Part shown: positions 11,990 through 25,650 of the stretch, piece after piece
Layout: each line of letters begins with the position of its first letter
Numbering within the stretch: the first letter of the stretch is position 1
From: Microvelia longipes
Lineage: Eukaryota > Arthropoda > Insecta > Hemiptera > Veliidae
Assembly (NCBI GenBank): GCA_018340805.1
Contig: JACMZG010001870.1
Span: 45,139,894 to 45,203,893 of the forward strand
Reading direction: 5' to 3'
DNA length: 64,000 bases
Position numbers and translations under genes: made by a program
Notes under the pieces: generated by a model
Told to the model about the DNA's origin: nothing
The model's input: the letters and a program-made list of their open reading frames with translations, nothing else
Database searches by the model: none

Positions 11990-12517
11990 CTTAGAATAAT
12001 ACTATATATAGAAGGAGCACTACTGATAACACGAAAGGCGGTTCACTGGTGCACCTAAGTAATGCTGCCACCCTAACAATATACAATTTTCTAAAAAAAA
12101 GTTGGCAATACTTCCGGTTGCTGAATTATTATGTTTTATTATTAATTAATGATTGATTATTCATAAAATACTAATATAAACATCGGTGCATTACAACATT
12201 TTAAGCATTTTAAATTGTAGTTTAACGTATTTATTAAAATTATATATTAAAAGTAGTCCTCGTCAACTAAATGTAGATTCTTGTATTCCGCTACCCTTTT
12301 GCCATCTAAGACCAGTTTTATTAAATACTCAGCAGGTGTTTTAAGTTATTATATTTGTTCTTTACGATCTCTCTTCATTAATAGATATTTATGACAAATA
12401 TTTAAAATAATGTTTTGTTGTTAGGTTGGCAGCATTACTTAGGTGCACCAGTCAACCGGCTTTCGTGTTATCAGTGGAATTACATTGTGCTCCTTCTATA
12501 TATAGTATTATTCTAAG
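11990..12517. mobile_element. CTTAGAAT-family MITE with perfect 8-bp TSD
   Basis: The ends are CTTAGAATAATACTATATA... and its inverse, with about 90 bp of inverted similarity through GAAGGAGCAC, CACTGGTGCACCTAAG and TGCTGCCA. GTAATAAT flanks both sides exactly (11982-11989 and 12518-12525). The element is 528 bp and has no ORF. An 8-bp TSD suggests hAT or P-like mobilisation, although the TIR is not a standard hAT end. The second full copy is at 57070-57608. Confidence 0.92.
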
Positions 12518-12525
12518 GTAATAAT

Positions 12526-14515
12526 AAAGGATGATATTTAGAATACCTCAGCTCTCAAGGACTATTGGAGTATCAGTAAATTAGAATAATGAAGTTCAGA
12601 AATTATATTAGAATCTCATCTCCTGAAATAAGGGATTATTTTTAATAATTCTTATGATTCTATTAGCATAACGTCACGAAGACATATCAAACTTCTTTAC
12701 CTAAAGAAAATATTATTTTATATCCTGTTAAAATACCTCCCCAACATTACATGTATAATTTGTAAAATAGACACATGGAGGTTTCATTCCTGCGTTTAAT
12801 TATTGTTTATTTCCATGTATTGCAACGTTTTTTAAATCAATGACTTTTTTTAAACTTTCTTTAAATCAGAGCTTTAGAGGGGGTTTGGTATTTTTGAAAT
12901 ATTAACGTACATCAAAATTTATACATACTTTGAAACACTATAAAAAATACCAGTATAACGAGACAATAATTTTCGTTAGCTTTCGCAAGCTTTTCGAAAC
13001 ATCTTTATGTATAAAAAAAACGCCATAGAAACTAAAGAAATATTAAACATTACAGTTAATAATATTTTTTCTGATTTTTTAAATTTCTCTTCTATTTTTG
13101 TAACAATCACAGAAGTGAACATACTCCAAAAATGAGGCGAAATTAGTCTTGTAGAAGTTATTTTCCTACAAGTACTATTTTCCTTATAGTACCCAAATTA
13201 TACATATTTATTAAACAGATACTCTAGTTCATTATAATAAATATTAATTAGAGTAAAATAGATTGACTATTTTATCTACAGCAGTATTTTAATGATCGGA
13301 AAATAGTTGATATTTCCTTACTATGAATAAAGTACTTATTTATAAAGTCGTTGGAAAACCTCGAAATACTCGTTGTAAATTTACTTTGAAACAAACTTGA
13401 AGTTAACGATGAAAAGCATTTTATCTAAAGGGTCTATATAATGTTGTGCGAGTTAATATACCCAATAATTCCTATGGTTATACCTTTAGCAACCCTTTAA
13501 AGTTTATAGAATATGGTAATTAAACTTGGATATATTAGGGGTGCAATGGAATGTAGGGAAGGATATTAGAAGAACAGAGTTGGAGAAACGAGGATTCGAA
13601 CATAAGGGAGGGACTGAGTTGAAGTTGAAGATAGGAGTATAGGAACATAAGAGAGATATTAGATGAATTGAGGAGTAGTTAGAACAGAACGTTCCACTAT
13701 AAAAGACATAGGAAGGCATCGGAGGAACAAAGTTATTAAAGGGATATAGAGGGATATTACCTCGGTAAAATGTAAAGTTGAAAACGGTTTAGATATTGCT
13801 TTAGGAAGGGGAATGTCCACTACTGGACCAAATTGAGTTTAGAGTTGGGGGAGAACTTTGGGGTTGTCAAGTATCTATAGGTCGAATTGAACCCCTTTTC
13901 CAACTAGGCATGGAAATCTCTATCTACAAACACGGCACAAAGGGGGAAATGTTCAAGAGACATGTATAATGGGAGCCTGAATTAGACTTGCCTGTCTAAT
14001 TGGTTTAATAGGTTTACACTGAACCTATTATGGGGTTTTGTCAGATAAACTCTCTCCTGTCAAATGCCTGTACCACTTCAAAATCTACACAGAAATTTCA
14101 ATAGGTTAATATTTCGGACAGATATTGGAGAAGCCCTCTATATGGACGATATAATTATGCAGTCCAATCAATAATATTAACACAATACTTGACATAATTC
14201 TAAGAAAATTATTAATTAAAATTAATTAGATTGACTTCAATGGTTTTGATAGCACGATCTATTATACGATATGAGATGCAACTCGAAACTAGATAAAAAT
14301 AAACACAGTGTAATCGATATGACTTGACTATTGCATGTTGAAATCGCATTGTTGACAAAAAAAATAAGTTGATGCATAACGTAGAGCTAAGCGGATTTAG
14401 AGTTAAATCAAGCCCAAAAAATATAGTCTTAAGTTATTCAAACATAAAATAAGTGTAACATTTGTTTCTTTGCCGATTTTTTAGGTTAAGCTTTACCATG
14501 ACACGTAATTGCACA
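12526..14515. other. AT-rich non-coding DNA, no gene seen
   Basis: At 13504-13760 the plus strand is purine-rich and low in complexity, which opens a 71-codon frame on the other strand that is not protein-like. Nothing else recognised. Confidence 0.45.
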
Positions 14516-14519
14516 GAAT

Positions 14520-14600
14520 GTTTGAGCTGACTAAGGGAGATAGTTTTTTGATAGCATCTTGAAAGGTCTAGGTTTCAATCCTAGTGCTGAAGTCCCAGGA
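14520..14600 (+). other. tRNA-derived relic (box-B-like)
   Basis: GAGCTGACTAAGGGAGATAG followed about 40 bp later by GGTTTCAATCC resembles a decayed box A and box B. The T-stem is partly present (TCTAGG / CCTAGT). Probably a SINE head; not a functional tRNA. Confidence 0.35.
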
Positions 14601-14775
14601 TTTTAGATAAATCCTGCCTCAGATCAGGATTAAGTTTTCTTTATTGCCTACCGGCCTGTATTGCCTTAGGGTTTAAAAGACCTATACGAGTTGGATGTTA
14701 TTAAAGCCATATCTGTTTTATTTGATAGAAAAGTTTCATTCATTTAGTAATAATAAACATTAATACGTCTATACA

Positions 14776-14862
14776 GTCCGTGATCTAAGTCGTTAGAGTG
14801 TTAGTATTTATACTGATCATTGAAACCACGGAGATCTGGGGTTCGCATCCCTGGTTACACTC
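14776..14862 (+). other. tRNA-like sequence (Leu/Ser-type head)
   Basis: Box-A-like TGATCTAAGTCGTTAGAG is followed by box B GGGTTCGCATCCC at 14839-14851, whose T-stem pairs well. The head resembles the stretch GTGGCCGAGGTCGTTAGAG at 34432-34450. The anticodon arm is not convincing, so this is best called a tRNA pseudogene or SINE head. Confidence 0.45.
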
Positions 14863-14867
14863 TTAGT

Positions 14868-15056
14868 TTTGATGATCGATTTTATGAATAATCGATCATT
14901 AATAAATAATAGAACATAATAATTCAGCAACTAGAAGTATTGCCAATTATGTTATAAGAAAATTGTATATTGTTACAGAGGCAGCATTACTTAAGACCAC
15001 CAGTGAAACGACTTTGCTGTTATTAGTTATGCTCCTTTTATACGATATATTCTAAG
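14868..15056. mobile_element. Half-copy of the CTTAGAAT-family MITE
   Basis: It contains the family's GGCAGCATTACTTAAG, CACCAGTGAAACGACTTT and TGCTCCTTTTATA, ending in ATATTCTAAG. One half only, diverged; the left terminus is missing. Confidence 0.7.
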
Positions 15057-15057
15057 G

Positions 15058-15160
15058 GTAGGCCTGATATGAAATAGTGGGCTCCCTGATATAACCTCAT
15101 AGGCTTCCTCGCATTAATTGCCCACTCTGTCAGCTGATTAGAACCGTGGATTATATTTTA
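15058..15160. mobile_element. Relic of the GACACACGG-family MITE
   Basis: GGCCTGATATGAAAT and CTCGCATTAATTGCCCACTCTGTCAGCTGATTAGAACCGTG match the core and right arm of the family seen at 6342 and 62478. It abuts the preceding half-MITE. Confidence 0.55.
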
Positions 15161-16450
15161 ACACCCTAAGCGTAAAACTTATGCCCTTTTTCCTTTCTCT
15201 TATTGTACGTATTCGACAAACAAAAATAGTCATGACAATACTTCCTACTCCCTACAAATCAAGGAAATAATTAAACAAACATCGATTAAAACTCTCCTTT
15301 AATCTTAATTTATTCATTTCTTTATTCGAATATATTTTCCTTTCTTTTTTTTGTCCAATAACTAATTTTCAATTCAATAAACATTATAAAAGATTAAAAA
15401 CGAATTAAAACGACCAAAAATGGTAAAAAAATAAAGAGTACACTATTTTTCCTCTTCTCCTTCAAAGATTATTCAGTCAGATCAGATATTTTTTACTTTT
15501 TAGTAAGCAAAAGCTTTTTTGAAAGGGTTTCTTTCTTTAAAAAAAGTAAATTTTTTACAGACTTACTTCGTATTTAAAAAAATATTTTTACGCTCCCATT
15601 TTTTAAAGTTATATTTTTAAATGTATTTTTATTAAATAAACATATTGCAAAATACATTTTTAATTTCGTAACATTTTATTTAAATTCATTTTCATAATTA
15701 ATTTCAAATTTTAATATGATTGTATTGTAATTAATGATATACATACATTTATACTTCAATGTTTTATTTAATAAAAATATTTTTTTTTCTTTAAAAGAAA
15801 GTCGAAGGACCTTTATATAAAGAGCAGAAGACAAAGGATTTTCTTCATGATTGATCATCAAGTTTTTTGTTGGTAATACCTAAATGATAAAAAAGAGATC
15901 TTTATTTAGAAATAAACTGCAAGGCAGTGTTGCCAGTTTCTGAAGGGGATTTGTTCAAGTGTTTTTTTCTCTTCTTCTCCCTAATTACTGGACTCTTTAA
16001 TTGTTTTTCTTGATCTAAAGAATAAAAAGAAGTCTGTTACAGTGCTGGGCAATGTTTTAACTCTTGGATTAGACTAATGAGCTACAACACTGCTCTCAAT
16101 TTTTTAAATAATACTTGAGATAGAAAATATTAATGTGAAGCTAATGTATTAAAGATTTTCTTTCTTTATAATATAAAAAAATTATATGTATGACAAATAT
16201 AAAATAAATCGAAGAAAATTTTCTTTAAAGGTATAATATCAACCATTTGTATTTTTACTAAACATAATATAATAACTTTTACACAATATAATGGAACTGG
16301 ATTGGAAATGGAACTAAAACATCTGGGAACTGTTCCGCAATTCAACATTAGTCAACATTGATGGCTCGGCATAATGTCATGTCCCACTGTGTTTCGTTAC
16401 GTCTAACTCATCAGGGCGCCAACAGAGCCTGAATCTCAGGTAAATAAGGA
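15161..16450. other. AT-rich non-coding DNA, no gene seen
   Basis: Frames of about 60 codons at 15676-15861 and 16166-16348 (minus) are composed mainly of AT-biased codons and match no family I know. Confidence 0.45.
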
Positions 16451-16454
16451 CCAT

Positions 16455-16488
16455 AAAATTGGTACCGAGGTCCCTGTACCAATTTTTT
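16455..16488 (+). terminator. Hairpin plus T6: 3' end of a 5S-module repeat
   Basis: AAAATTGGTAC pairs perfectly with GTACCAATTTT (11 bp) around CGAGGTCCCT and runs into T6 (16483-16488). It corresponds to the GGTAC-CCC-GTACC hairpin and T-run closing the copy at 28296-28317. The next 5S-module copy begins 2 bp later, so two copies sit head to tail. T5-6 is a standard polymerase III terminator. Confidence 0.55.
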
Positions 16489-17035
16489 ACTTTTGCTCAT
16501 TTATACCGCAGGTATATGGGAAAAGTATTGTGTTTGCAAAAAAAATCTGAAACCGGTCAGGTGCTTTAAAAGCCTCCTATCATTATCATCGTAGCTCCAA
16601 GCTTCAAAGTATATTTATGCTGGAGAGTTGAAACTTGCAACAAAAAATCAATCTATGTACTAGTTGTGCTATCCGGAAAATATTTTTTATGGCGTCATTA
16701 ACCCGCAATAATGACTCGGCAAAAATTGCAAATACGTGAAAAAATATTGGGATCGGACTGGGATTTAGCACGCATGTAGCTATGTATAAGACTAACATAT
16801 GTGTTAAGTTTCATCTGATTATCAGCATTAGTTTAATTTTTGTCATATGACTTGTTTAATTGAATTCATCACGTGTATTGCTTTACCTAATAAATAAGTA
16901 CACAACGTTTTGTTTCAATAGGATAAGTACATCTATGATTTTTGTTTGATAGTAACAGTTAGCAGCATTGACTTTTGCCTGAATGGGGACAGCTGAGCAT
17001 GAAATGGACGAGCGAAACGTGTCCGAAGTAGAAAA
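16489..17035 (+). mobile_element. 5S-module repeat, nearly complete copy
   Basis: Order seen: terminus CTTTTGCTC...GGGAAAAG (16491-16526), conserved middle (TTTGCACGCATG-type block near 16765, CATCTGATTATCAGCATTAG near 16815), eroded 5S-like block (16947-17000), then the hairpin GGACGAGCGAAACGTGTCC (17006-17024). The hairpin's GGAC/GTCC stem is intact although its inner part has changed. Confidence 0.7.
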
Positions 17036-18603
17036 AAATACATTACATAATCGTCTAGTTACAAAATCTACTGTTTCCATAATACTTTTCGTAGCTATCA
17101 AATTATCGAGTATTAGTTAGGCAATAAACTTTTCCCAACCAACTACAGAAATAACTTTCAGTGATTATCAGAGATAAAGAGGGGTGAAAAATCCTTTATT
17201 GAGAAAGAAAAAGTTTTTCAACAGATAAAGCGGTTCTAAAGTGACTAAACGTTTCACTGAAACTAAATTAGACAAAGGGAGGGAAACCAGGGATGTTTTC
17301 ATCAAATGCTGTAGAGCTGCATTAATCAGAGAAGGAAGTTAGGGTGAGAAAGACTTTAAGCTTTCATTAGATTCCCAGTCTAGACCCTTTCTAAAGGAAC
17401 CCTAAGGACAGGAAAAACTTAAAGCGAGTGAAAGAGAAAAGCTCTGATAACAAATTACCTCGTCTAACGTCTTCCTTTGTAAAGTATGTTATAATGGAAA
17501 AATAAGGTAGTGTGCAACTTTTTTTGGGGGGGGGGAGTTAAACAAATCAAAACTAAGAAAATATTTTCAACCAATGTTCACAAATAGCAAGCGTTTCCAT
17601 CTAATATTCATATAAGATGCCACCAAAGATGGGGCGCGCCCTGATTTCATTCAATTCTAACCATTTCTAATCAAACGGACGGTTTTTTTGTCTCTTCAGT
17701 AAAGAAGATATATTCTTTTCTGCATGTGCCGTCGTGACTACATAACATGCATGATGAATCTTCTTTTTTTCGATTTAAACATCTTGAAATGTTAAATAAT
17801 ATTTTTAGTTTTGTAGTTAAACAGACGGTATAGTTTAAAAATCAATGAATCTGAAAATAATAGGAAAGAATATTGCCACGGCTTGGCAATACTTTCTTAC
17901 GACTTGATGGCAAAGGCAATGAAAGCTAGTAATGATTGACAACATGAAATAACTCATAATGAAACAGAGACATGAAACATGACAGAGACATGAAACAGGG
18001 ACATGACATTATGTTCCCAATGTAGCATTGCTTTTGCTTGTTACATTCGCAAGGCGTCTCTCGCACAATTACATTGTGTCAGATATTCATGTTTTGCAAA
18101 ACTCGGAAGTATCCAATGATACAAAAAGATAAACTAAGTATAGATAGTTCATTATTATTGATGTTTATTTAGCATTAAACATGGTTGCTGATATCCTAAT
18201 TGTCTCCTAATCTATGTTTAGTATACATTATTATCCAATAATTAAAAGCAAATGATTAAATCATTCAGTTTGATGTTGCAAACGCAAAACAAGTTAATAT
18301 CACCTTTTAAACTTCAAACTAGAAATAATCAAAGCTAGATCAAGTCCCACCTAGTTGAGCAAACTAGCAAATAGCGAAACAGGACCAATCTAACCATTAA
18401 CTAATCATGAAGCAAGCCATTTAAGTTTGAAAATTAACGACAAAATTTAGAGTTAACCGATGATAAATCAATTTAGGATAAAGTAGAATTGTTCAAGTGC
18501 TTTTAAGTTTGGAAAAGTTCAAATCTTCAATTAGGATTGTTAAGGTAGCGTGATAAATTATTACTTAACCATAACAGTTACTGATAACCGATTTGATTAA
18601 TTA
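17036..18603. other. Non-coding DNA, nothing recognised
   Basis: A G-run near 17524, a short direct repeat of ACATGAAACA/GACATGAAAC near 17955-18005, no gene. Confidence 0.4.
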
Positions 18604-19260
18604 GATTTAATAGTTTATTTGTTATGAACCATAGAGATATTATTACTAGAGAGGCCCTGTCGGTTGAATTTTGAAACATGGAAAAAGTAACCAGGATACC
18701 TTTGGGTATCAATATCATAGAGATATATACTAGAGAAGGCATAGCCAATCTGAATATATCAAGAGGCCTGAAACATCTTTTCGGGGTCTCAGGAGCTCTG
18801 TGTAACCTCATTGAAACCTCCTTCAAGAGTGAATTAAGGTTATAATAAATCAATTGATTTTGGCTTCCTGCACATTGTTTGTGTTTAGATTTGTATTTTT
18901 AACGTTTTACTATATAAGTTGTATTGTAATTTTGTACTGATTATTTGATTATATTTATAGCGAAAGTGGTCAAGTTACTTTTTCCATGTTTCAAAATTTA
19001 ACCTATAGGGCCTCTCTAGTAATAATATCTCTATGGATTTAATAGTTTTATTTGTTATGAACCAAAGAGATATTATTACTAGATAGGCTATCGGTTGAAT
19101 TTTGAAACATGGAAAAAGTAACCAGGATACCTTTGGCTATCAATATAATAAAATAAACAGTACAAAATTACACGATTAAGGTACAAATCTAACAATGTGT
19201 GAGAAGCAGACGACATTTGATTTATCATAACCTTGACTCACTCTAAGAGAAGGTTTTACA
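18604..19260. mobile_element. Composite CATAGAGA-family MITE locus with 111-bp flanking duplication
   Basis: A complete 320-bp MITE (18716-19035) starts CATAGAGATATATACTAG and ends CTAGTAATAATATCTCTATG. It is preceded by 18604-18715 and followed by a near-identical copy of that segment (19036-19146). Each duplicate is 26-27 bp of unique sequence plus 85 bp of the arm of an inverted copy of the same MITE. The inverted copy then continues alone to about 19260. Confidence 0.8.
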
Positions 19261-21194
<1,934 letters not shown>

Positions 21195-21649
21195 TTGGAA
21201 TCATCGTGAAACCAAGAGGAATCGATCCTTATCCTCTCCTCCATTCACTTCTGTTGTCCACAATGGATAACTTTTTGGACTTTAAGAAGGACGGAGAATA
21301 ATTGCTAAAAATCTAGAATTAAAAATTTCACCCGTATTTCTTGTCTTTGTCTTTTACACCCGATTTCCGGATGTAACGCATTAGTAGAATCATTTGTATT
21401 AAGAGTTTCGGGAGGATGGTGTGACAACGGTAATATTGACAATATATATAATAATAAATCCATTACATGCAGACAAAAATCAAACGCATGCGGGTTCCAA
21501 CCTCTATCTGACCGGCACAACCCAACAAAAATTGTCTTACAACGATCATTTATAAAATTACAAATACTAACTACGCAAGAACTAATCTCTTGTACCGATT
21601 AATGCGGAAGAACAATGAAAAAAACAAAAACAGCTTTAATAACAAGATA

Positions 21650-21901
21650 GTGATAGTGATATTAATAAGAGAGAGGTAATAGATTTCCTTGCAAGTAGGC
21701 CGCGTTGTTGGGCCCTTCTTGCTAACTCTCTTAGATAGAAGATAGTGTTCTACATTATGAGTCCTAGTGCACAGGCATGTTGCGTCTAATCCACAGAAAA
21801 ACCGTAGCATTATTATAGGTTTCTTTAGCTTTAATGAGAAACAACACGTGCCCCACTGCCATACTAAGCTTTTCTTCACTTTAAACCATAAGGCAGACAA
21901 A

Positions 21902-21933
<32 letters not shown>

Positions 21934-21950
21934 TATATAATATATATATA

Positions 21951-22011
<61 letters not shown>

Positions 22012-22280
22012 GTGTGTGTGTGTGTGTATAAACTACTATTGAACTAAATCGGAACTAAATTTTTCATAAACCCAGGTTTATTTAGGGTTAGGGATCTTTT
22101 ATGAGTACTTGACATCGCACAGGCTCAAAACCACCGGCTTAACGTCCGTTTCGAAGGACGGCACCTGAAAGGATTTCCATCCCTCGCATAAAAATCCTAG
22201 GGGCATCGACCTGGGATTGAACCCGAACGTTCTAGGTGACAGGCGCACGAGTTAACTATTACACCACCGAAACCCCCATC
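21650..22280 (-). mobile_element. tRNA-headed SINE (minus) expanded by a compound microsatellite
   Basis: Read on the minus strand: a tRNA-Asp-like head near 22205-22270 (GGTGGTGTAATAGTTAACTC, CCTGTCACC anticodon-like loop, box B GGGTTCAATCCC), then the family body with GGACGTTAAGCCGGTGG. Next comes the conserved TGAGTACT / AAAAGATCCCTAACCCTAAA block, and the tail GGGCCCAACAACGCGGCC. The family also occurs at 39761-40316 and 41397-41952. A CA-A-TA-TG array interrupts it at 21900-22028. Confidence 0.75.
21900..22028. repeat. Palindromic compound microsatellite (AC)n A(n) (AT)n (TG)n
   Basis: About 15 bp of AC, a run of about 20 A, about 75 bp of AT, then about 18 bp of TG. AC at one end and TG at the other are complementary, so the whole array can fold on itself. 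Confidence 0.95.
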
Positions 22281-22329
22281 AAACAACACAAAAAATAAAA
22301 AATGGAAAATAATGGAACGGAGACAATGA

Positions 22330-22445
22330 AGTTAGTCCAGGATGTTAAACCACGCCCTCAATTTCAAATCAGGCCAACCTCATTGGTTCCTCAACAATAT
22401 TTTCCCGCGCTGTCAACTGATTTTAGCCGTGTGACGCACTATAAT
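22330..22445. mobile_element. Relic of the GACACACGG-family MITE
   Basis: It holds GGATGTTAAACCACGCCCT, CAGGCCAACCTCATTGG and the right end GCGCTGTCAACTGATTTTAGCCGTGTGACGCACTATA. The left end is lost. A 61-codon frame across it is an artefact. Confidence 0.7.
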
Positions 22446-23035
22446 ATGAACGAAATCAAAATAATTTTGATTATTAATGCTAAATGAGAACCATTTCTTA
22501 TTTAGAAACATATATGACAGGCAAATAGACGATTAGTAACAATTTGCTTTGCAAAGACACCTTGTATTGGGTTGAGTAATGACTAGAAGAAAACCCCCTC
22601 ATTCTGAATTGTTAAAAGAACATTACGCTAATTGGAGGGCGCATGTGGGGGTTAAAGAGTGTAGCTATATAATGGTATTTAGGTATAAATTGTTGCTTGT
22701 ATGCCATAGGTATATAGGATAAGTATTGTATTCGCAAAAAATACTGAGATATAACTGTAATGTCACACTAACCTGCAATACTCTTCTTATACACTTAACA
22801 CCTCAATAAACGTGACACGATTAATATTAAGTGTTATGTGAAGTAAGTATTAGGTTAACATAGAACTAAAAGTGTTGATATCATTTGTAAAGGTATGTCT
22901 GGAGGAGGGAATAAATTCTTTTAGTATTATATCCACCTGATTTGACGTATCTAATTTCATAGAACCATATAATCCTTTTAAAATGTCTGGCTTTATTATT
23001 AAATATAATATCCTCATGAAGTAATTCAGATTCCT
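22446..23035. other. Non-coding DNA with a trace of the 5S-module 5' terminus
   Basis: Near 22703-22745, CATAGGTATATAGGATAAGTATTGTATTCGCAAAA matches the 5' terminus of the 5S-module repeat; the rest is not recognised. Confidence 0.4.
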
Positions 23036-23462
23036 TCAATATCTTCGCGCATATTCGAATTGCTCAAATATAACTTTCTTACGCAGTACTTTAGATTGAT
23101 CAAATATAACTTCCTTACGCAGTACTTTAGATTGATCAAATATAACTTCCTTACGCAGTACTTTAGATTGCTCAAATATAACTTCCTTACGCTGTACTTT
23201 AAATTGCTTGAATATAACTGCCTTACGTAGTACTTTAGATCGCTTGAATATAACTTCCTCACGGAGTACTTGAGTCTGCTTGAATATAACTTGCCCCCAC
23301 AGTTCTTCAGATTGCTTATATATAACTAACTTACGCAGTACTTTAGATTGCTTGATATAACTTCCTTGAGCAGTACTTCAGATTACGTAAATATAACTTC
23401 CTTACGCAGTACCTAACATTGCTTAAATATAACTTCCTTAAGCAGCACTTTAGATTGCTGCC
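23036..23462. repeat. 36-bp minisatellite, about 11-12 units
   Basis: Unit AATATAACTTCCTTACGCAG + TACTTTAGATTGATCA, tandemly repeated with scattered substitutions and small indels to the right. Since 36 is a multiple of three, it opens a repetitive minus-strand frame (23026-23262) that should not be taken as a protein. Confidence 0.93.
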
Positions 23463-24660
23463 TTACTCTACCTTACTTTGTTAGTTATAAAGCAATTACT
23501 ATTTCTTGGGAAACAATCTTGTATGCATTCATTATTAGCTAACGAATGCTTTATTTGATGAGTTCTGTAATACTCTGGTGGCAACACAAGGAAAATATTG
23601 TCAGTAAAATGGTTTTCTTTGAAAACCATTTTACAAGTCTTACAAGTACTATTGACTTTGAAACTAGTTTCATGGAGTGAAAAATTTCTAAAAATAAAGT
23701 CTACTATAAGAATTACCAATTTATTTTATCACTAGTATAAATTATTTTATAATAATTGATGATTTAAAATAAATAAAGTACATTCCTTTGTCATAAAGAT
23801 TAATCTATTTAAAAGAATTTATAACTGAATCAGTATGTAATACTGTAGAATTCAGTGTATCCTAAGGGAATTTCTTTGAATAATCGTTAAAAGAAGGAAT
23901 TCTTAAAAAAAAAGTTTCGGATGGAAGAGTTAAAAACAATGTGTATGATCATACCGAAAAGAACAAGACACACAGTGTGGCCTTGAGGGACACCCCTATC
24001 ATAATTAATTTAGTGAGTTAACCCTCCTGAAATATTTTGCAAAACGTTTCCTCCCTTAAGGATAACTATAGAAAATCTTAGGGTGTTTGAAATGGTAATT
24101 TAACAATTCTATGGCCACATATCGTTCGAAGTCTAAATAAAAAACACAAATTTATGTAATAAATATACAAAAAAAGGCCTAGGATCCTCGGCCGTTTGGT
24201 TCTCGGTCCTATTTATGCGTTCGGTATTATTTTTTCTTTGGAAACTCGTACATACACACACACACACACATTTTACTTTGACTATTTGCGAACATAATGC
24301 CATAAAAACTTAGGTTGAAAAAATGTATACTTAAGGGGTTTAGAGAAAAATCTATTAATAAAATAAATGCAAGAATTTTTAAGAGACAGACAACCTTTAT
24401 TGAATAGAAACAACTTGTGAATGAAATTGTAAACTTTTACAGAATCATGTAATTAGAGTCATTTAATAGTCTGGTTAAAGAAGATACTAAGGGTAGTTAG
24501 AAAGCCATGTTATTACAACTAGTGGGTTGTGTTGTGACGTCATAGCATTACCGAAGGTTTGATCATGTAAGTATTAAATAATTGCAGTCGGTTCATTTAT
24601 AGGAAGTAGAGTTAACTATAACTATACTACTATTAAAACAAAGGAAGGGAGCACTCACTA
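23463..24660. other. Non-coding DNA, no gene seen
   Basis: A minus-strand frame at 23468-23719 (83 codons, several Cys) is not recognisable. A short (AC)n run lies near 24255. Confidence 0.4.
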
Positions 24661-24664
24661 ATCA

Positions 24665-24945
24665 AGAATATATATATGTGTGTGTTCGAGATTTTTGTGT
24701 CCTAGACGTTTCTATGGGACACGATTACTTTCGAACGCATTATTTGATCGAAATTGAACTTTGCACAAAAATCAACCTTGCTAATGTCCCCAGCTCTAAT
24801 GTTTATGAAATATGTGAGATACGACATTAACCTACAATAATGACTTCACAAAATTTTTAAAAAATCACAAATATTTATGAAGGTAGTGTTTAGATTGGGC
24901 AGAAATTTTAACACATATACTACTATGGTTCACACAAATACCAAG
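24665..24945 (+). repeat. CCTAGACG-block repeat (relative of the 5S-module middle)
   Basis: A short TA/TG array is followed by GTCCTAGACGTTTCTATGGGACACGATTACTTTCGAA-type sequence and then by the same ATTAACCYRCAATAATGACT / TTTTAAAAATCACAAA block found inside the 5S-module repeat. Relatives begin near 26645, 27500, 37230 and 48330. Confidence 0.6.
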
Positions 24946-24952
24946 TCATTCT

Positions 24953-25650
24953 TACTTTCCTCATTTATACCGTATGTATATAGGAAAAGTATTGTGTTTG
25001 CAAAAAAAATCGAAACTGGGATGTCACCGGAATCGTCTGTTTCAGGAGTTTTTAAGGCCTCCTGAGTGGTTTTAGCAAAGTTGTCTGTCTGTATGTGTGT
25101 GTGTGTATGTAAGTATGTGTGTGAGACTGTTATCACCGTACCACCCAGTGTATTTATGCTAGAGAGTTGAAATTTTGTACTATAATCAGTCTACCGCTGT
25201 AGTTGTGGCGGAAAAAGGCTAAGCAAACATAACATCACGTGAGGTAAGTCTAATATTTAAACAACTCAATGTCTTAAGCCTTATTTGATTTATTAAGTTA
25301 TAAGTTGTTAATATTATATTTAACTTACATGAAATAAAAGCCGTGGGATAGTGCTGAGTCTATAGAACTAAGTCTACGAACCTATCTGCATCATAAAAGT
25401 AGGATCATAAAAGTTAAGGAGCATTGAGCGTTATCAGTGTTGTATGGGTGACCTCTGAGAATGAAACAGATGTACTTACTATCTAAGGACGAAAGAAATT
25501 GGCTTATTGTATATTCTGAGGACGAGCGTAGCGAGTCCGAAGTAGGAAGGATGAGATTGTATATTCTGAGGACGAGCGAAGCGAGTCGGAAATAAGGATG
25601 ATGAGGCGTAGCGAATCTGAAGTGACGAGAACCCCGAACCAGATTTTTTA
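24953..25650 (+). mobile_element. 5S-module repeat with all modules in order
   Basis: 5' terminus ACTTTCCTC...AGGAAAAGT (24953-24990), AGTTTTTAAGGCCTCCTGAG, a GT-rich stretch, GTGTATTTATGCTAGAGAGTTG, then a diverged interior. The 5S-like block follows (25402-25463: AAAGTTAAGGAGCATTGAGC and TGTATGGGTGACCTCTGAG). Then come hairpins GGACGAGCGTAGCGAGTCC (25520-25538), a second at 25570-25588 and a decayed third near 25599-25617. It ends ACCAGATTTTTTA (T6 at 25644-25649). The pre-terminator stem is lost in this copy. Confidence 0.75.
25402..25463 (+). ncRNA. 5S rRNA-like segment (internal-promoter half)
   Basis: GGATCATAAAAGTTAAGGAG, GCATTGAGCG, TCAGTGTTGTATGGGTGACC and TCTGAGAATG follow the order of box A, intermediate element and box C of animal 5S rRNA (GATCACC..AAGTTAAGCA, GGTTAGT, GATGGGTGACCGC). 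The 5' third of 5S is absent, so this is a 5S-derived module in a repeat, not a 5S gene. Recalled 5S consensus was used; no alignment was run. Confidence 0.7.

Noticed and set aside
13504..13719. 71-codon minus-strand frame
   Set aside because: It lies opposite a purine-rich low-complexity tract and shows no protein-like conservation pattern.
23026..23462. CRISPR-like direct repeats
   Set aside because: The arrays are contiguous tandem units with no unique spacers, in an animal genome; they are minisatellites. The same applies to 9210, 31985 and 38735.
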